From NCBI RefSeq assembly GCF_030505195.1, contig NZ_CP129672.1, positions 1,860,001-1,924,000 of the forward strand: a stretch of DNA of 64,000 bases. Reading direction: 5' to 3'. The DNA comes from Comamonas testosteroni (lineage in GTDB: Bacteria; Pseudomonadota; Gammaproteobacteria; Burkholderiales; Burkholderiaceae_C). Positions 1-8,596 of this stretch are shown piece after piece. Position 1 is the stretch's first letter. The number at the start of each line of letters is the position of its first letter. A model generated the notes under the pieces. That model searched no databases. It was not told the origin of the DNA and was given only the letters and a program-made list of their open reading frames with translations. The translations under genes were made by a program, and so were the position numbers.

Positions 1-951
1 TACGACAACACCGAATACGGCATCGACTACAAGGGTTGTGCGGTGCTCGTGGCCTACGACAAGCAAAGCCAGGACATCGCCCAGGGCGTGAACAAGGCCA
101 GCGATGACGAACTGAACACCGGCGCTGGCGACCAGGGCCTGATGTTCGGCTACGCCTGCGACGAAACGCCCGAGCTGATGCCCGCGCCCATCTATTACGC
201 CCACCGCCTGATGGAACGCCAGGCCCAGTTGCGCAAGGATGGCCGTCTGCCTTTCCTGCGCCCAGACGCCAAGAGCCAGGTGACCCTGCGCTATGTGGAC
301 GGCAAGCCCCACAGCATCGACACCGTGGTGCTGTCCACCCAGCACAGCCCCGATCAGTCGGAAACGGCAACCAAGATGAAGGCATCGTTCACCGAAGCCA
401 TCATCGAAGAGATCATCAAGCCCGTGCTGCCCTCCGAGTGGCTGCTGGACACCAAGTACCTGATCAACCCCACGGGCCGCTTCGTCGTGGGCGGCCCTCA
501 GGGCGACTGCGGCCTGACCGGCCGCAAGATCATTGTGGACACCTACGGCGGTGCCTGCCCCCATGGTGGCGGTGCGTTCTCCGGCAAGGATCCAACCAAG
601 GTGGACCGCTCGGCCGCCTACGCCGCGCGCTATGTGGCCAAGAACGTGGTGGCCGCCGGCCTGGCGCGCCAGTGCCAGGTGCAGGTTGCCTACGCCATCG
701 GCGTGGCCCGCCCCATGAACATCACCGTGTACACCGAAGGAACCGGCGTGATTCCCGATGCGGAAATCGCCAAGCTGGTGGCCGCGCATTTCGACCTGCG
801 CCCCAAGGGCATCATCCAGATGCTGGATCTGCTGCGCCCCATCTACAGCAAGACTGCGGCTTACGGTCACTTCGGCCGCGAAGAGCCCGAGTTCACCTGG
901 GAACGCACCGACAAGGCGGCTTTGCTGCGCGCCGCTGCCGGTCTGAAGTGA
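1..951 (+). CDS. metK: S-adenosylmethionine synthase, 3' part
   Basis: Makes S-adenosylmethionine from ATP and methionine in the cytoplasm. The frame is open from base 1, so the N-terminal part (roughly 75 residues judging by the usual length near 390) lies left of the window. Visible family motifs include [12 protein letters not shown], the segment around [20 protein letters not shown], and the glycine-rich [16 protein letters not shown] loop that binds phosphate and metal. The C-terminus is intact and a hairpin terminator follows. Identification is secure; only the start is missing. Confidence 0.97.
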   Translation, partial: YDNTEYGIDYKGCAVLVAYDKQSQDIAQGVNKASDDELNTGAGDQGLMFGYACDETPELMPAPIYYAHRLMERQAQLRKDGRLPFLRPDAKSQVTLRYVDGKPHSIDTVVLSTQHSPDQSETATKMKASFTEAIIEEIIKPVLPSEWLLDTKYLINPTGRFVVGGPQGDCGLTGRKIIVDTYGGACPHGGGAFSGKDPTKVDRSAAYAARYVAKNVVAAGLARQCQVQVAYAIGVARPMNITVYTEGTGVIPDAEIAKLVAAHFDLRPKGIIQMLDLLRPIYSKTAAYGHFGREEPEFTWERTDKAALLRAAAGLK

Positions 952-1015
952 TTCGGACACCCGCAAAAGCGGGTCTGAGTATCTGAGGGCTTGGGCCCTC
1001 AAGCCTCCTCAAGAA

Positions 1016-1046
1016 GCCATCGCGAACCATCGCGGTGGCTTTTTTG
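1016..1046 (+). terminator. Rho-independent terminator of metK
   Basis: A 9-bp stem (GCCATCGCG with CGCGGTGGC, one G-T pair) with a 6-base loop is followed by six T residues. It lies about 65 bases after the metK stop. Confidence 0.85.
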
Positions 1047-1145
1047 CTGTCGGATCAAGCCGACAAGGATTTCCCCAAAATGAGCACCGCAAGCCTGCAC
1101 CCGGCGGCTTAGGCTTGAAACATCGCTTCAGACAAAGGAGTTTCG

Positions 1146-1307
1146 ATGCTCAAGTGGGCCATTATTTTTGCCATCATTTCCCTGGTAGCCGGTGTTTTCG
1201 GCTTCACCGGCGCAGCCGGCATAGCCAAGATCCTGTTCTTTATTTTTATTGCCGTTGCCGTGATCTTTGTCGTTCTGGCGCTGCTGGGCATAGGGGCTGT
1301 CAGCTAG
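1146..1307 (+). CDS. DUF1328 (UPF0391) small membrane protein
   Basis: A 53-residue protein starting [16 protein letters not shown], almost entirely hydrophobic with two membrane segments (about residues 4-25 and 29-50) joined by a short FTGAAGIAK turn. Length and sequence fit the DUF1328/UPF0391 family, whose function is unknown. The start is fixed by a strong AAAGGAG ribosome site five bases upstream. It stands alone between two terminators, so it is probably a single-gene transcript. Confidence 0.85.
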   Translation: MLKWAIIFAIISLVAGVFGFTGAAGIAKILFFIFIAVAVIFVVLALLGIGAVS

Positions 1308-1333
1308 CCGCCCTCAGCTGCAAACCCGCCCAA

Positions 1334-1358
1334 ATGCCTGCCTTGTGCAGGCATTTTT
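1334..1358. terminator. Terminator between DUF1328 gene and nrtR
   Basis: An 8-bp perfect stem (ATGCCTGC with GCAGGCAT) is followed by a run of T. The same hairpin lies downstream of the converging nrtR gene, so it may stop both transcripts. Confidence 0.7.
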
Positions 1359-1393
1359 CATGCACAGCGGCCTCGGAACGTGTTTACGCGTTC

Positions 1394-2077
1394 TCAAAGC
1401 CCCCGGGCAGTCAGCGCCAGCGTCTGGCTGAAGCCGGGCTTGGCGCGGTAAAGCTGGGCGGGCCGATGCGCCCCGCCACCCAGCATGGCCCCTGACACGG
1501 CCTCCAGCCAGTCCATCTCGTCCATCTTGCGCCTGAAGCTGACTTTGTTCAGCGGCTCACCCAGAATGTTTTCATAGACCTGCTGCAGCTGCGGCAGCGT
1601 GAAGGTTTCGCCGCACAGGTGCACGGGCAAGGAGGAATACAGGCTTTTGCTGCGCACGCGCTCCAAGGCGGCGTCCAGGATGGCACGGTGGTCAAACGGC
1701 AGCTGCGGCAAGGCCGAGAGCGGCACCACGCTGATGTCGGAGCGATTCGGCGGCAGGTTCTGCACGGGCAGCAAAGCGCAATAGGCGATCGCCACCGACC
1801 AGCCGCGCGGATCGCGCGCCGGGCCGCTGAACGTGGCCAGTTGCTCAAGATACGCACCTTCTATGCCCACCTTGGTTCTGAGCACGCGCGCCGCACTGGC
1901 CTTGGCGTCCGCATCCTCCTCGGTATGAATAAAGCCGCCGGGCAAAGCCCATACCCCGGCAAAAGGCGCAGCCTGACGACGCAGCAGCACGGCATGCAAC
2001 TGCTGCTCCACCAGGGTCAGCAGCACCACATCCACACTCACCTGCACCGGCTCCCTACGCTCATCACTTTGATTCAT
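1394..2077 (-). CDS. nrtR: NrtR-type regulator of NAD metabolism (Nudix-like plus winged helix)
   Basis: A 227-residue protein with an N-terminal Nudix-like fold (about 10-145) and a C-terminal winged helix (about 150-225, with FTLPQLQQVYENILGEPLNK and FRRKM). The Nudix box GGFIHTEEDADAKASAARVL lacks the REXXEE glutamates needed for catalysis, which fits NrtR proteins that sense ADP-ribose or related NAD derivatives and repress NAD synthesis genes. It is divergent from pncA and beside pncB, nadE and nadM, the regulon expected for NrtR. Regulator rather than enzyme is an inference from the decayed box and the context. A 121-base AT-rich spacer with an inverted repeat separates it from pncA. 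Confidence 0.85.
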   Translation of the reverse strand: MNQSDERREPVQVSVDVVLLTLVEQQLHAVLLRRQAAPFAGVWALPGGFIHTEEDADAKASAARVLRTKVGIEGAYLEQLATFSGPARDPRGWSVAIAYCALLPVQNLPPNRSDISVVPLSALPQLPFDHRAILDAALERVRSKSLYSSLPVHLCGETFTLPQLQQVYENILGEPLNKVSFRRKMDEMDWLEAVSGAMLGGGAHRPAQLYRAKPGFSQTLALTARGL

Positions 2078-2130
2078 TTTTTTACCAACCTCTTTTTTCT
2101 CTCCTGATTATTTCACATCAATCCAAAATA

Positions 2131-2161
2131 CTTAGTTGCAAAAATATTTTAAGTAACTTAG
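2131..2161. promoter_or_regulatory. Candidate NrtR operator in the nrtR-pncA spacer
   Basis: Imperfect inverted repeat with arms CTTAGTTGC and GTAACTTAG (7 of 9 matching), centres about two helical turns apart, in the only long AT-rich stretch between the divergent genes. An internal palindrome AAGTAACTT overlaps the right arm. Assignment to NrtR rests on position alone. Confidence 0.4.
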
Positions 2162-2198
2162 ACTGCCAACATTGCATCTCGCATGAAAGCTGAACACC

Positions 2199-3047
2199 AT
2201 GAGTCATCCGCAAACCCAGCTGCTCATCATTGACCCGCAAAACGACTTCTGCGATCTGCCAGGCGGCTGGTGCCCCCACTCGCCTGGCACTCATCAGGCG
2301 ATAGCACCCAGCCTTCCGGTAACGGGCGCTCATGCCGATATGCAGCGCCTGAGCAGCTGGATGGCAGCCCAGGGATACAAGCTGGACCAGATCACCATCA
2401 CTCTGGACTCGCACCAGACTTACGACATTGCTCATCCCGCCTTCTGGCAGCAGCGCGATGGCCGTGCCGTCCTGCCATTCACCCCGATCACGGCAGCGCA
2501 GGTCCGTGCCGGCGACTATGCACCGCGCAACGCTGCCGAACGTGAACGCACGCTGCAATACCTGAATCAGCTGGAGGCCCAGGGCAGCTACAGCCTCATG
2601 GTCTGGCCGCTGCACTGCGAGATCGGCAGCTGGGGCCATGGCATCCATGCCGGCGTGCTCACGGCCTGCCGCCAGTGGCAGGAGCTGCAGCACCGTGCCA
2701 CCCGTCATGTCTTCAAGGGCATGAACCCCTGGACCGAGCATTACAGCGCCATTCGTGCCGAAGTGCCCGACCCGCAGGACCCCGAAACCGGCCTGAACAC
2801 CGCCCTGCTGGCCCAGCTACGCCGAAGCAGCACTCTGGTGATTGCGGGCGAGGCCAGCAGCCACTGCGTGCGCGCCACCACCGAGCACATCGTGGAGCAC
2901 TGGGAAAGCGATGATTTCTCGCGCATCGTGCTGCTGACTGACTGCATGAGCCCGGTCGCAGGATTCGAGGCCGCGCACCACGACTTCCTGCAACGCATGC
3001 GTGCAACCGGTGTACGCTGCGAAACCAGCGCCAGCTTTGGCTTATGA
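2199..3047 (+). CDS. pncA: Nicotinamidase / isochorismatase-family cysteine hydrolase
   Basis: A 282-residue member of the isochorismatase fold, of the longer nicotinamidase-like type. It shows the catalytic Asp in LLIIDPQNDFCD (Asp near residue 12), a Lys in HVFKGMNPWTEHYS, and the nucleophilic Cys in GEASSHCVRATTEH (near 235). DSHQTYDIAHPAFW is a likely metal-binding loop. It would deamidate nicotinamide to nicotinate, which the next gene (pncB) consumes. The position between nrtR and pncB supports this substrate, though other amides cannot be excluded from sequence. The ATG is used with no strong ribosome site. Confidence 0.8.
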   Translation: MSHPQTQLLIIDPQNDFCDLPGGWCPHSPGTHQAIAPSLPVTGAHADMQRLSSWMAAQGYKLDQITITLDSHQTYDIAHPAFWQQRDGRAVLPFTPITAAQVRAGDYAPRNAAERERTLQYLNQLEAQGSYSLMVWPLHCEIGSWGHGIHAGVLTACRQWQELQHRATRHVFKGMNPWTEHYSAIRAEVPDPQDPETGLNTALLAQLRRSSTLVIAGEASSHCVRATTEHIVEHWESDDFSRIVLLTDCMSPVAGFEAAHHDFLQRMRATGVRCETSASFGL

Positions 3048-3060
3048 GACAAATCAGCCT

Positions 3061-3084
3061 CTAGCGTTTACGAATAAAGCGCTA
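3061..3084. repeat. Comamonadaceae-type intergenic hairpin repeat
   Basis: CTAGCGTTTA and TAAAGCGCTAG form a near-perfect stem with a CGAA loop just after the pncA stop. The AGCGCTT/AGCTGC core recurs in hairpins after nadM (7510) and in shorter form near 11800 and 31570. Confidence 0.55.
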
Positions 3085-3106
3085 GCAGCTCACATTTTGA
3101 AAACAC

Positions 3107-3183
3107 GACTTACGCAAAACGGGTTCAGGCCGGGCGACTGCCTCAGAAGGCAGGCCGTTGTTGCATTCTTGTTTGCGTAAGTC
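3107..3183. repeat. 77-bp element with terminal inverted repeats (MITE-like or IS remnant)
   Basis: Outer arms GACTTACGCAAAAC and GTTTGCGTAAGTC are inverted repeats differing by one base, and an inner hairpin CTGCCT/AGGCAG sits between them. It carries no ORF. It lies between pncA and pncB inside the NAD cluster. No clear target-site duplication is visible. Confidence 0.5.
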
Positions 3184-3201
3184 CTAGAAAAGAAGAACGG
3201 C

Positions 3202-4407
3202 ATGAAGCCCATCATCACCAGCCTGCTGGACACCGACCTCTACAAGTTCACCATGTGGCAGGCCATGCTGCACCGCCACCCCCAGACCGAGGCCGCGTAC
3301 GAGTTTGTCTGCCGCACGCCCACGGCCTTCCCCCTGGCCGAGTTGCTGCCCGAGGTGGAGCGCGAGCTGGACGCCCTGTGCACTCTGCGCTTCGACAAGG
3401 GCGAGCTGGACTATCTGGCTGGTCTACGCTTCATGAAGAGCGACTTCATCGACTTTCTGCGCATCTTCCAGTTCCAGCGCGCCTTCATCCGCGCCTGGGC
3501 CGAAGGCGACCAGCTCCATATCGTGGCCAAGGGCCCACAAGTCCATGTCATGGGCTTCGAGATCTATGTGCTGGCCATCGTCAATGAGCTGTACTTCCGC
3601 CGCTTCGACGCCGAGTCCGCACTTGTCGAAGGCCGCAAACGCCTGCAGGTCAAGCTGGCCCAGCTCAAGCATCTGGCAGTCGAGGCCAGGCTGCGCAACC
3701 CCTTCGAGCTGTTTGACTTCGGCGTGCGCCGCCGCTTCTCGGGAGCCTGGCAACGCGAGGTGGTGCAGGCTTTTGCCCAGGAAACCGCGCTGTGGTTCAA
3801 GGGCACGTCCAATGTGCTGCTGGCGCGCGATCTGAATCTGGTGCCCATAGGCACCATGGCCCATGAGTATCTGCAGACCTATCAAGCACTGGGCGTGCGT
3901 CTGCGCGACTTCCAGGTAGCCGCCCTCGAGGACTGGGTGCAGGAATACCGCGGCGACCTGGGTATCGCCCTGACCGATACCGTGGGCATGGACGCCTTTC
4001 TGGCCGACTTCGACATGTACTTTGCCAAGCTGTTCGACGGCCTGCGTCATGACTCCGGCGATCCGTTCGAATGGGGCGAGAAGGCCATTGCCCACTATGA
4101 CAAGCTGCGCATTGCCCCGCAGAGCAAGCGTCTGGTGTTCTCGGACGGGCTGGATCTGGACACGGCCCTGGCGCTCTACCACCGCTTTGCCGATCGCATC
4201 CAGTGCGGCTTCGGCATAGGCACGCGATTGACCAATGACATGGGACTGACCACGATCAATATCGTGATGAAGCTGACCCATGCCAACGGCCAGCCCGTGG
4301 CCAAGATTTCGGACTCGCCCGGCAAGACGCTGTGCAACGACGAGACCTATCTGGCCTATCTGCGCCAGGTCTTCAACATCCCTGAGCCTGCTGCCAAGGC
4401 AGCCTGA
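3202..4407 (+). CDS. pncB: Nicotinate phosphoribosyltransferase
   Basis: A 401-residue cytoplasmic enzyme that joins nicotinate to PRPP to form nicotinate mononucleotide. It begins [20 protein letters not shown], the typical N-terminus, and contains [14 protein letters not shown] and the phosphoribosyl-binding segment [16 protein letters not shown]. Full family length. It lies 154 bases after pncA, a gap filled by two repeat structures, and 16 bases before nadE, so pncB and nadE are probably co-transcribed. Confidence 0.96.
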   Translation: MKPIITSLLDTDLYKFTMWQAMLHRHPQTEAAYEFVCRTPTAFPLAELLPEVERELDALCTLRFDKGELDYLAGLRFMKSDFIDFLRIFQFQRAFIRAWAEGDQLHIVAKGPQVHVMGFEIYVLAIVNELYFRRFDAESALVEGRKRLQVKLAQLKHLAVEARLRNPFELFDFGVRRRFSGAWQREVVQAFAQETALWFKGTSNVLLARDLNLVPIGTMAHEYLQTYQALGVRLRDFQVAALEDWVQEYRGDLGIALTDTVGMDAFLADFDMYFAKLFDGLRHDSGDPFEWGEKAIAHYDKLRIAPQSKRLVFSDGLDLDTALALYHRFADRIQCGFGIGTRLTNDMGLTTINIVMKLTHANGQPVAKISDSPGKTLCNDETYLAYLRQVFNIPEPAAKAA

Positions 4408-4423
4408 ATCTTCGGAGGCAACC

Positions 4424-6127
4424 ATGCTGAAAGTCACCCTCGCCCAACTCAACTACATGGTGGGCGACATCAGCGGCAATATCCGCCGCATGAGAGAGGC
4501 CGCAACCAGGGCTGCGGCCGAGCAGGCCGACCTGGTGGTGTTTTCCGAACTGTCGCTGAGCGGCTACTATCCCGGCGACCTGCTGGACGAGCCCAGCTTT
4601 CTGCAAAGACTGGATGCAGGTCTGCAGGAGCTGCTGCAGGCCACGCGCCAGCTCCCCGATCTGCACTGGGTCGTGGGCGCGCCCACCCGGCACAATGGAC
4701 CCGGCAAACCACTGCACAACAGCCTGCTGGTGCTCAAGAACGGACAGATTCGCCTGCAGTACGACAAGCAACTGCTGCCCACCTACAACATCTTTGACGA
4801 GCGCCGCCACTTCGAGCCCGGGGCCGACACGGCAAAGGTGCTGCGCGTGGGCAACTGCCAGGTGGGCTTTCTGGTCTGCGAGGACGGCTGGAACGACCAG
4901 GGCGCCGACTACGCGACCAACCCCTTTGTACGCATGGGCGATGCGGCCCCTGACCTGGTCATCAGCATCAACGCCAGCCCCAGCCACCTGGGCAAGCGCG
5001 AGCAGCGCCACGAGGTCTTCACCCAGGCAGCGGCACGCCACAAGCTGGCCATCCTCTACATCAACCAGATCGGCGGCCAGGACCAGATCGTGTTCGACGG
5101 CGCCTCGTTTGCCGTGGAGCCCGAGGCGGGGCTGGTGTTTGAAGCCAGGCGCTTTGAGGAAGATGTCTGCACACTGGAGCTGAATGTGCAGGGCCGGTTT
5201 CAGGCCTGCGACGGCACGGCCTTGCCTACTGTGGCGGCCCAGGGCCTGCCCACCATGGAGTTCTACCGCCAGCAGATCGTGCTGGGCCTGCGCGACTATG
5301 CGCGCCGCTGCGGTTTCAAGCAGGTAGTGGTGGGCAGCTCGGGCGGCATTGATTCGGCCTTGACGCTGGCTCTGGCCGTCGATGCCCTGGGAGCGGACAA
5401 CGTGGTCGGCATCACCATGCCGTCCAGCTATTCCTCGGCCGGCTCGGTCGACGACTCGGTGCTGCTGTGCCGCAATCTGGGCATCAGACTGTACGAGCAT
5501 CCGATCAAGGAGCTGGTCACCACCTATGCACGCCAGTTCGAGGCCAGCTTTGGCGAGCCGCTCAAGGGCCTGGCGCTGGAGAATCTGCAGGCCCGCGCAC
5601 GCGGCACCACGCTGATGGAGTTTTCCAATGCCTTCGGCCATCTGCTGCTGACCACGGGCAACAAGTCCGAAGTCTCGGTGGGCTACTGCACCCTCTATGG
5701 CGACACCAACGGAGGTATTGGCCTGCTTGGCGATCTGTACAAGACCGAAGTCTTCGAGCTCTCGCGCCATATCAACAGCCATGCGGGGCGCGAGCTGATT
5801 CCGCAGGCCATCATCGACAAGCCGCCCTCGGCCGAACTGGCTCCCGGCCAGAAGGACGAGGACAGCCTGCCGCCCTATGCCGTGCTCGACGAGATTCTCA
5901 AATGGCATATCGAGGGCCAGCATCTGTCCAGCAAGGAATATGCGCAGGCCGCCGCCTTTGTGGCCAGGCTGCGCACCGAAGCAGGCGGGCCCGAGACCAT
6001 TGCCCGCGTGCAAAAGCTGGTGTTCCGCAGCGAATACAAGCGCCGCCAGGCTCCGCCCATGCTCAGAGTACGCCCACGGGCCTTTGGCACGGGCCGGCAG
6101 ATGCCAATTGCGGCACACTACGAGTAG
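4424..6127 (+). CDS. nadE: Glutamine-hydrolysing NAD+ synthase
   Basis: A 567-residue two-domain enzyme that amidates nicotinate adenine dinucleotide to NAD. The N-terminal nitrilase-type glutaminase (about 1-260) shows the Glu in FSELSLSGYYPGD, the Lys in YDKQLLPTYNIFDE and the Cys in LVCEDGW. The C-terminal synthetase (about 290-567) has the ATP-pyrophosphatase loop VGSSGGIDSALTLALAVD. The ATG at 4424 is chosen because a GGAGG ribosome site sits just upstream and the protein then starts at the conserved MLKVTLAQLNYMVGDI. It follows pncB directly. Confidence 0.97.
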   Translation: MLKVTLAQLNYMVGDISGNIRRMREAATRAAAEQADLVVFSELSLSGYYPGDLLDEPSFLQRLDAGLQELLQATRQLPDLHWVVGAPTRHNGPGKPLHNSLLVLKNGQIRLQYDKQLLPTYNIFDERRHFEPGADTAKVLRVGNCQVGFLVCEDGWNDQGADYATNPFVRMGDAAPDLVISINASPSHLGKREQRHEVFTQAAARHKLAILYINQIGGQDQIVFDGASFAVEPEAGLVFEARRFEEDVCTLELNVQGRFQACDGTALPTVAAQGLPTMEFYRQQIVLGLRDYARRCGFKQVVVGSSGGIDSALTLALAVDALGADNVVGITMPSSYSSAGSVDDSVLLCRNLGIRLYEHPIKELVTTYARQFEASFGEPLKGLALENLQARARGTTLMEFSNAFGHLLLTTGNKSEVSVGYCTLYGDTNGGIGLLGDLYKTEVFELSRHINSHAGRELIPQAIIDKPPSAELAPGQKDEDSLPPYAVLDEILKWHIEGQHLSSKEYAQAAAFVARLRTEAGGPETIARVQKLVFRSEYKRRQAPPMLRVRPRAFGTGRQMPIAAHYE

Positions 6128-6335
6128 CAATGCCCAACACCCGCTTGGGACATAGTGGCAAAGCCTGGCCACCACACTGGTGCCGCCAGGGCCTTCGCCG
6201 CACCGACTTCGTGGTGCCAGGACGGGTTAACCATTCAAAAAAGTGAGCTTCATGCACTTACCTGGTAAGCGCTTAGCCCAGTTTTCACCAATATTTGCCC
6301 TTGCGGGCGCCGATTTCTGTACGGGTTTCGCTCTC

Positions 6336-7496
6336 ATGCCTCAAGCCAGTCCCAACACCTCCAGCAAGCGTGTCATTGCCGCCTCACCCGAGACTCTGCC
6401 CACCTCCGTGCCCCTGCATACCGCCGTGCTGGTCGGCCGCTTTCAGCCACTGCACAACGGCCACATGGCCTTGCTGCATGCCGCACTGGAGCGGGCTCGC
6501 CAGGTCGTGGTGGTACTGGGCAGCGCCTGGCAGGCTCCCAATCCCAAAAACCCGTTCAGCTGGCAGGAGCGCGCACAGATGTTGCGCAATGCGCTATCGA
6601 AAGAGGATGCCGGGCGCGTGCGCTGTGTGCCCGTGCGCGACTATTACAACGAGCCGCTGTGGGTACATGCCGTGCGCGAAGCTGTCCATGCCCATGTGCC
6701 CGAAGGCGCGAGCGTGGCCCTGGTCGGGCATTTCAAGGACTCCAGCAGCAGCTATCTGGCCCGCTTTCCGGGCTGGGAGCTGATCAGCCTGCCGCGCCTG
6801 GGTCAGTTCGACGCCACTCCGCTGCGCGAAATCTTCTTCGGTGAAGGCGACGCCTCGCCCGAAGCCATGGATGCCGCACTGGCCAGGCTCTCCTCCCAGA
6901 TGCCCGAGAGCACGCTGGAGTTTTTGCGCCACTGGGCCCAGACCCCGCTGTATCTGCGCCTGCAAAAAGAGTGGCATATGCTGCAGGACTACAAGCGGGC
7001 CTGGGCCAAGGCGCCCTATGCGCCGGTGTTCGTCACCGTGGATGCGCTGCTGCGCTGCCGCGCCAAGGGCCAGGACCAGGTGCTGCTGATTCAGCGCGGC
7101 CATGCGCCAGGCCAGGGCCTTTGGGCGCTGCCCGGCGGCTTTCTCGAACAGCGTGACAGCCTCTGGCAATCCTGCATGCGCGAGTTGCGTGAAGAGACCT
7201 GCTCCTCCATCAGTGAGGCCGATCTGCTAGCGGCCCTGCAGGCCGTGCAGGTCTTCGATCACCCGGACCGCAGCCTGCGCGGGCGCACCATTACCCATGT
7301 GCACTATCTGGATCTGGGCGTGCAGCCCAGCCTGCCTCCGGTACAGGGCGCGGACGACGCAGCCCTGGCCCGCTGGGTGCCGATTGCCGATCTGCCCCGC
7401 ATGGAGGCCGAGTTCTTCGAGGACCATTTCCAGATCCTGTGCCAGTTCCTGCCCGTGACTCTGGCTCAGAGCGAGCCCGAGCTTCAGGTCGCCTGA
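6336..7496 (+). CDS. Bifunctional NMN adenylyltransferase / Nudix hydrolase
   Basis: The N-terminal nucleotidyltransferase domain (about 25-200) carries the GRFQPLHNGHMALLHAA motif of NadM-type adenylyltransferases. The C-terminal Nudix domain (about 230-385) has the box GGFLEQRDSLWQSCMRELRE followed by ET, probably active on ADP-ribose or a related compound. This NadM-Nudix fusion is an established NAD family and closes the nrtR-pncA-pncB-nadE cluster. The start is uncertain: ATG 6336 leaves a short leader before the conserved core, while an in-frame ATG at 6252 would add 28 residues that do not look conserved. Confidence 0.88.
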   Translation: MPQASPNTSSKRVIAASPETLPTSVPLHTAVLVGRFQPLHNGHMALLHAALERARQVVVVLGSAWQAPNPKNPFSWQERAQMLRNALSKEDAGRVRCVPVRDYYNEPLWVHAVREAVHAHVPEGASVALVGHFKDSSSSYLARFPGWELISLPRLGQFDATPLREIFFGEGDASPEAMDAALARLSSQMPESTLEFLRHWAQTPLYLRLQKEWHMLQDYKRAWAKAPYAPVFVTVDALLRCRAKGQDQVLLIQRGHAPGQGLWALPGGFLEQRDSLWQSCMRELREETCSSISEADLLAALQAVQVFDHPDRSLRGRTITHVHYLDLGVQPSLPPVQGADDAALARWVPIADLPRMEAEFFEDHFQILCQFLPVTLAQSEPELQVA

Positions 7497-7509
7497 TATA
7501 TCAAAACCA

Positions 7510-7552
7510 TAGCTGCAAGCGCTTTACCATCAAGCGCTTAAGCTACTTTTTC
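7510..7552 (+). terminator. Hairpin after nadM (dispersed repeat acting as terminator)
   Basis: TAGCTGCAAGCGCTT pairs with AAGCGCTTAAGCTA (one bulge), followed by CTTTTTCC. The stem has the same AGCGCTT core as the repeat at 3061. Confidence 0.6.
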
Positions 7553-7562
7553 CTGCAATTCC

Positions 7563-8057
7563 ATGAGCCAGCTCCATATCCGCCCTGCCACCGAACAAGA
7601 CATCGACCTGATCCTGCACTTTGTGCGTGAACTCGCCATCTATGAAAAGGCCGAGAATGAGGTCAAGGCCACGCCCGACCATGTGCGCCGCACGCTGTTC
7701 TGCGCCAACCCTGCTGTCTTCGGCCTGATCTGCGAGATCGAGGGCAAGGCCGTGGGCTTTGCCGTGTATTTCTTCAACTATTCCACCTGGCAGGGCCAGC
7801 ACGGCCTGTATCTGGAAGACCTGTACATCACTCCCGACGCACGCGGCCACGGCGCCGGCAAGGCCCTGCTCCAGCATCTGGCCCGGATTGCAATGGAAAA
7901 GGACTGCGGCCGCTTTGAATGGAGCTGCCTGGACTGGAACACCCCCTCCATCAAGTTCTATGACAGCCTCGGTGCCGTGCCGCAGACCGAGTGGATCCGC
8001 TATCGCATGACGGGCTCGGCCCTGCGGGCCATGGCCACGGGTGACAAACAGGCTTGA
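7563..8057 (+). CDS. GNAT-family N-acetyltransferase
   Basis: A 164-residue single-domain acetyltransferase. The acetyl-CoA binding signature is LYITPDARGHGAGKALLQHLA (residues about 89-109), preceded by the beta strand HGLYLEDLY and followed by WSCLDWNTPSIKFYDSLGA, typical of the diamine/spermidine acetyltransferase subgroup. The substrate is not readable from sequence. It starts about ten bases after the nadM hairpin and is probably transcribed on its own. Confidence 0.85.
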   Translation: MSQLHIRPATEQDIDLILHFVRELAIYEKAENEVKATPDHVRRTLFCANPAVFGLICEIEGKAVGFAVYFFNYSTWQGQHGLYLEDLYITPDARGHGAGKALLQHLARIAMEKDCGRFEWSCLDWNTPSIKFYDSLGAVPQTEWIRYRMTGSALRAMATGDKQA

Positions 8058-8245
8058 GCCGCGGGCCGGATCATCCAGAGTGATGTATGCAGCCCTTCGA
8101 AGTGATGTGCGTCCCTTTGCAGATTGAGTGTACGCAACATCAACAATACGGCGCGTTCGCGCTTGCGCCAAAATGAATGGTTCTGCAAAACAATAACAAA
8201 GGCGGCAATCAGTGCTGACCTTTCACACTCTCTCTGGAATCCAGA

Positions 8246-8584
8246 ATGCCAAGCTATCAAGAACTCATCGCTCAGAAAAATGCGCTGGACAAGCGCATCG
8301 AAGAAGCGCGCAGCACCGAAGCCAAGGAAGCCCTGGCCACCGTCAAGCAACTGATCGCCACCTTCGGCTTCACCTCTCAGCAAGTCTTTCCCTGGAGGCC
8401 TGAGGAGAAGAAGAAGGTCGAAGCCAGGTACTACGACCCCGAAAGCGGCGCGACCTGGACCGGCCGCGGCAAGCCCCCGAAGTGGATAGAGAGCAAGGAC
8501 CGCAGCCAGTACGAGATCAAGACCACGCCCAGCGTGGACTTCAACGCGCCGCGCGACGAAAAAAACCCGTTCCCGGTTCAGTAA
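8246..8584 (+). CDS. H-NS-family nucleoid protein
   Basis: A 112-residue protein with an N-terminal helical dimerisation part (about 1-45, IAQKNALDKRIEEARSTEAK) and a C-terminal DNA-binding part holding YYDPESGATWTGRGKPPKWI (about 67-86), the beta-proteobacterial H-NS/BpH3 signature. It would bind AT-rich DNA and silence genes. The upstream 190 bases are AT-rich with no clear operator. It converges with the CheW-type gene across only 12 bases, which include the palindrome AGCGGCCGGCCGCT. Confidence 0.87.
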   Translation: MPSYQELIAQKNALDKRIEEARSTEAKEALATVKQLIATFGFTSQQVFPWRPEEKKKVEARYYDPESGATWTGRGKPPKWIESKDRSQYEIKTTPSVDFNAPRDEKNPFPVQ

Positions 8585-8596
8585 GCGGCCGGCCGC

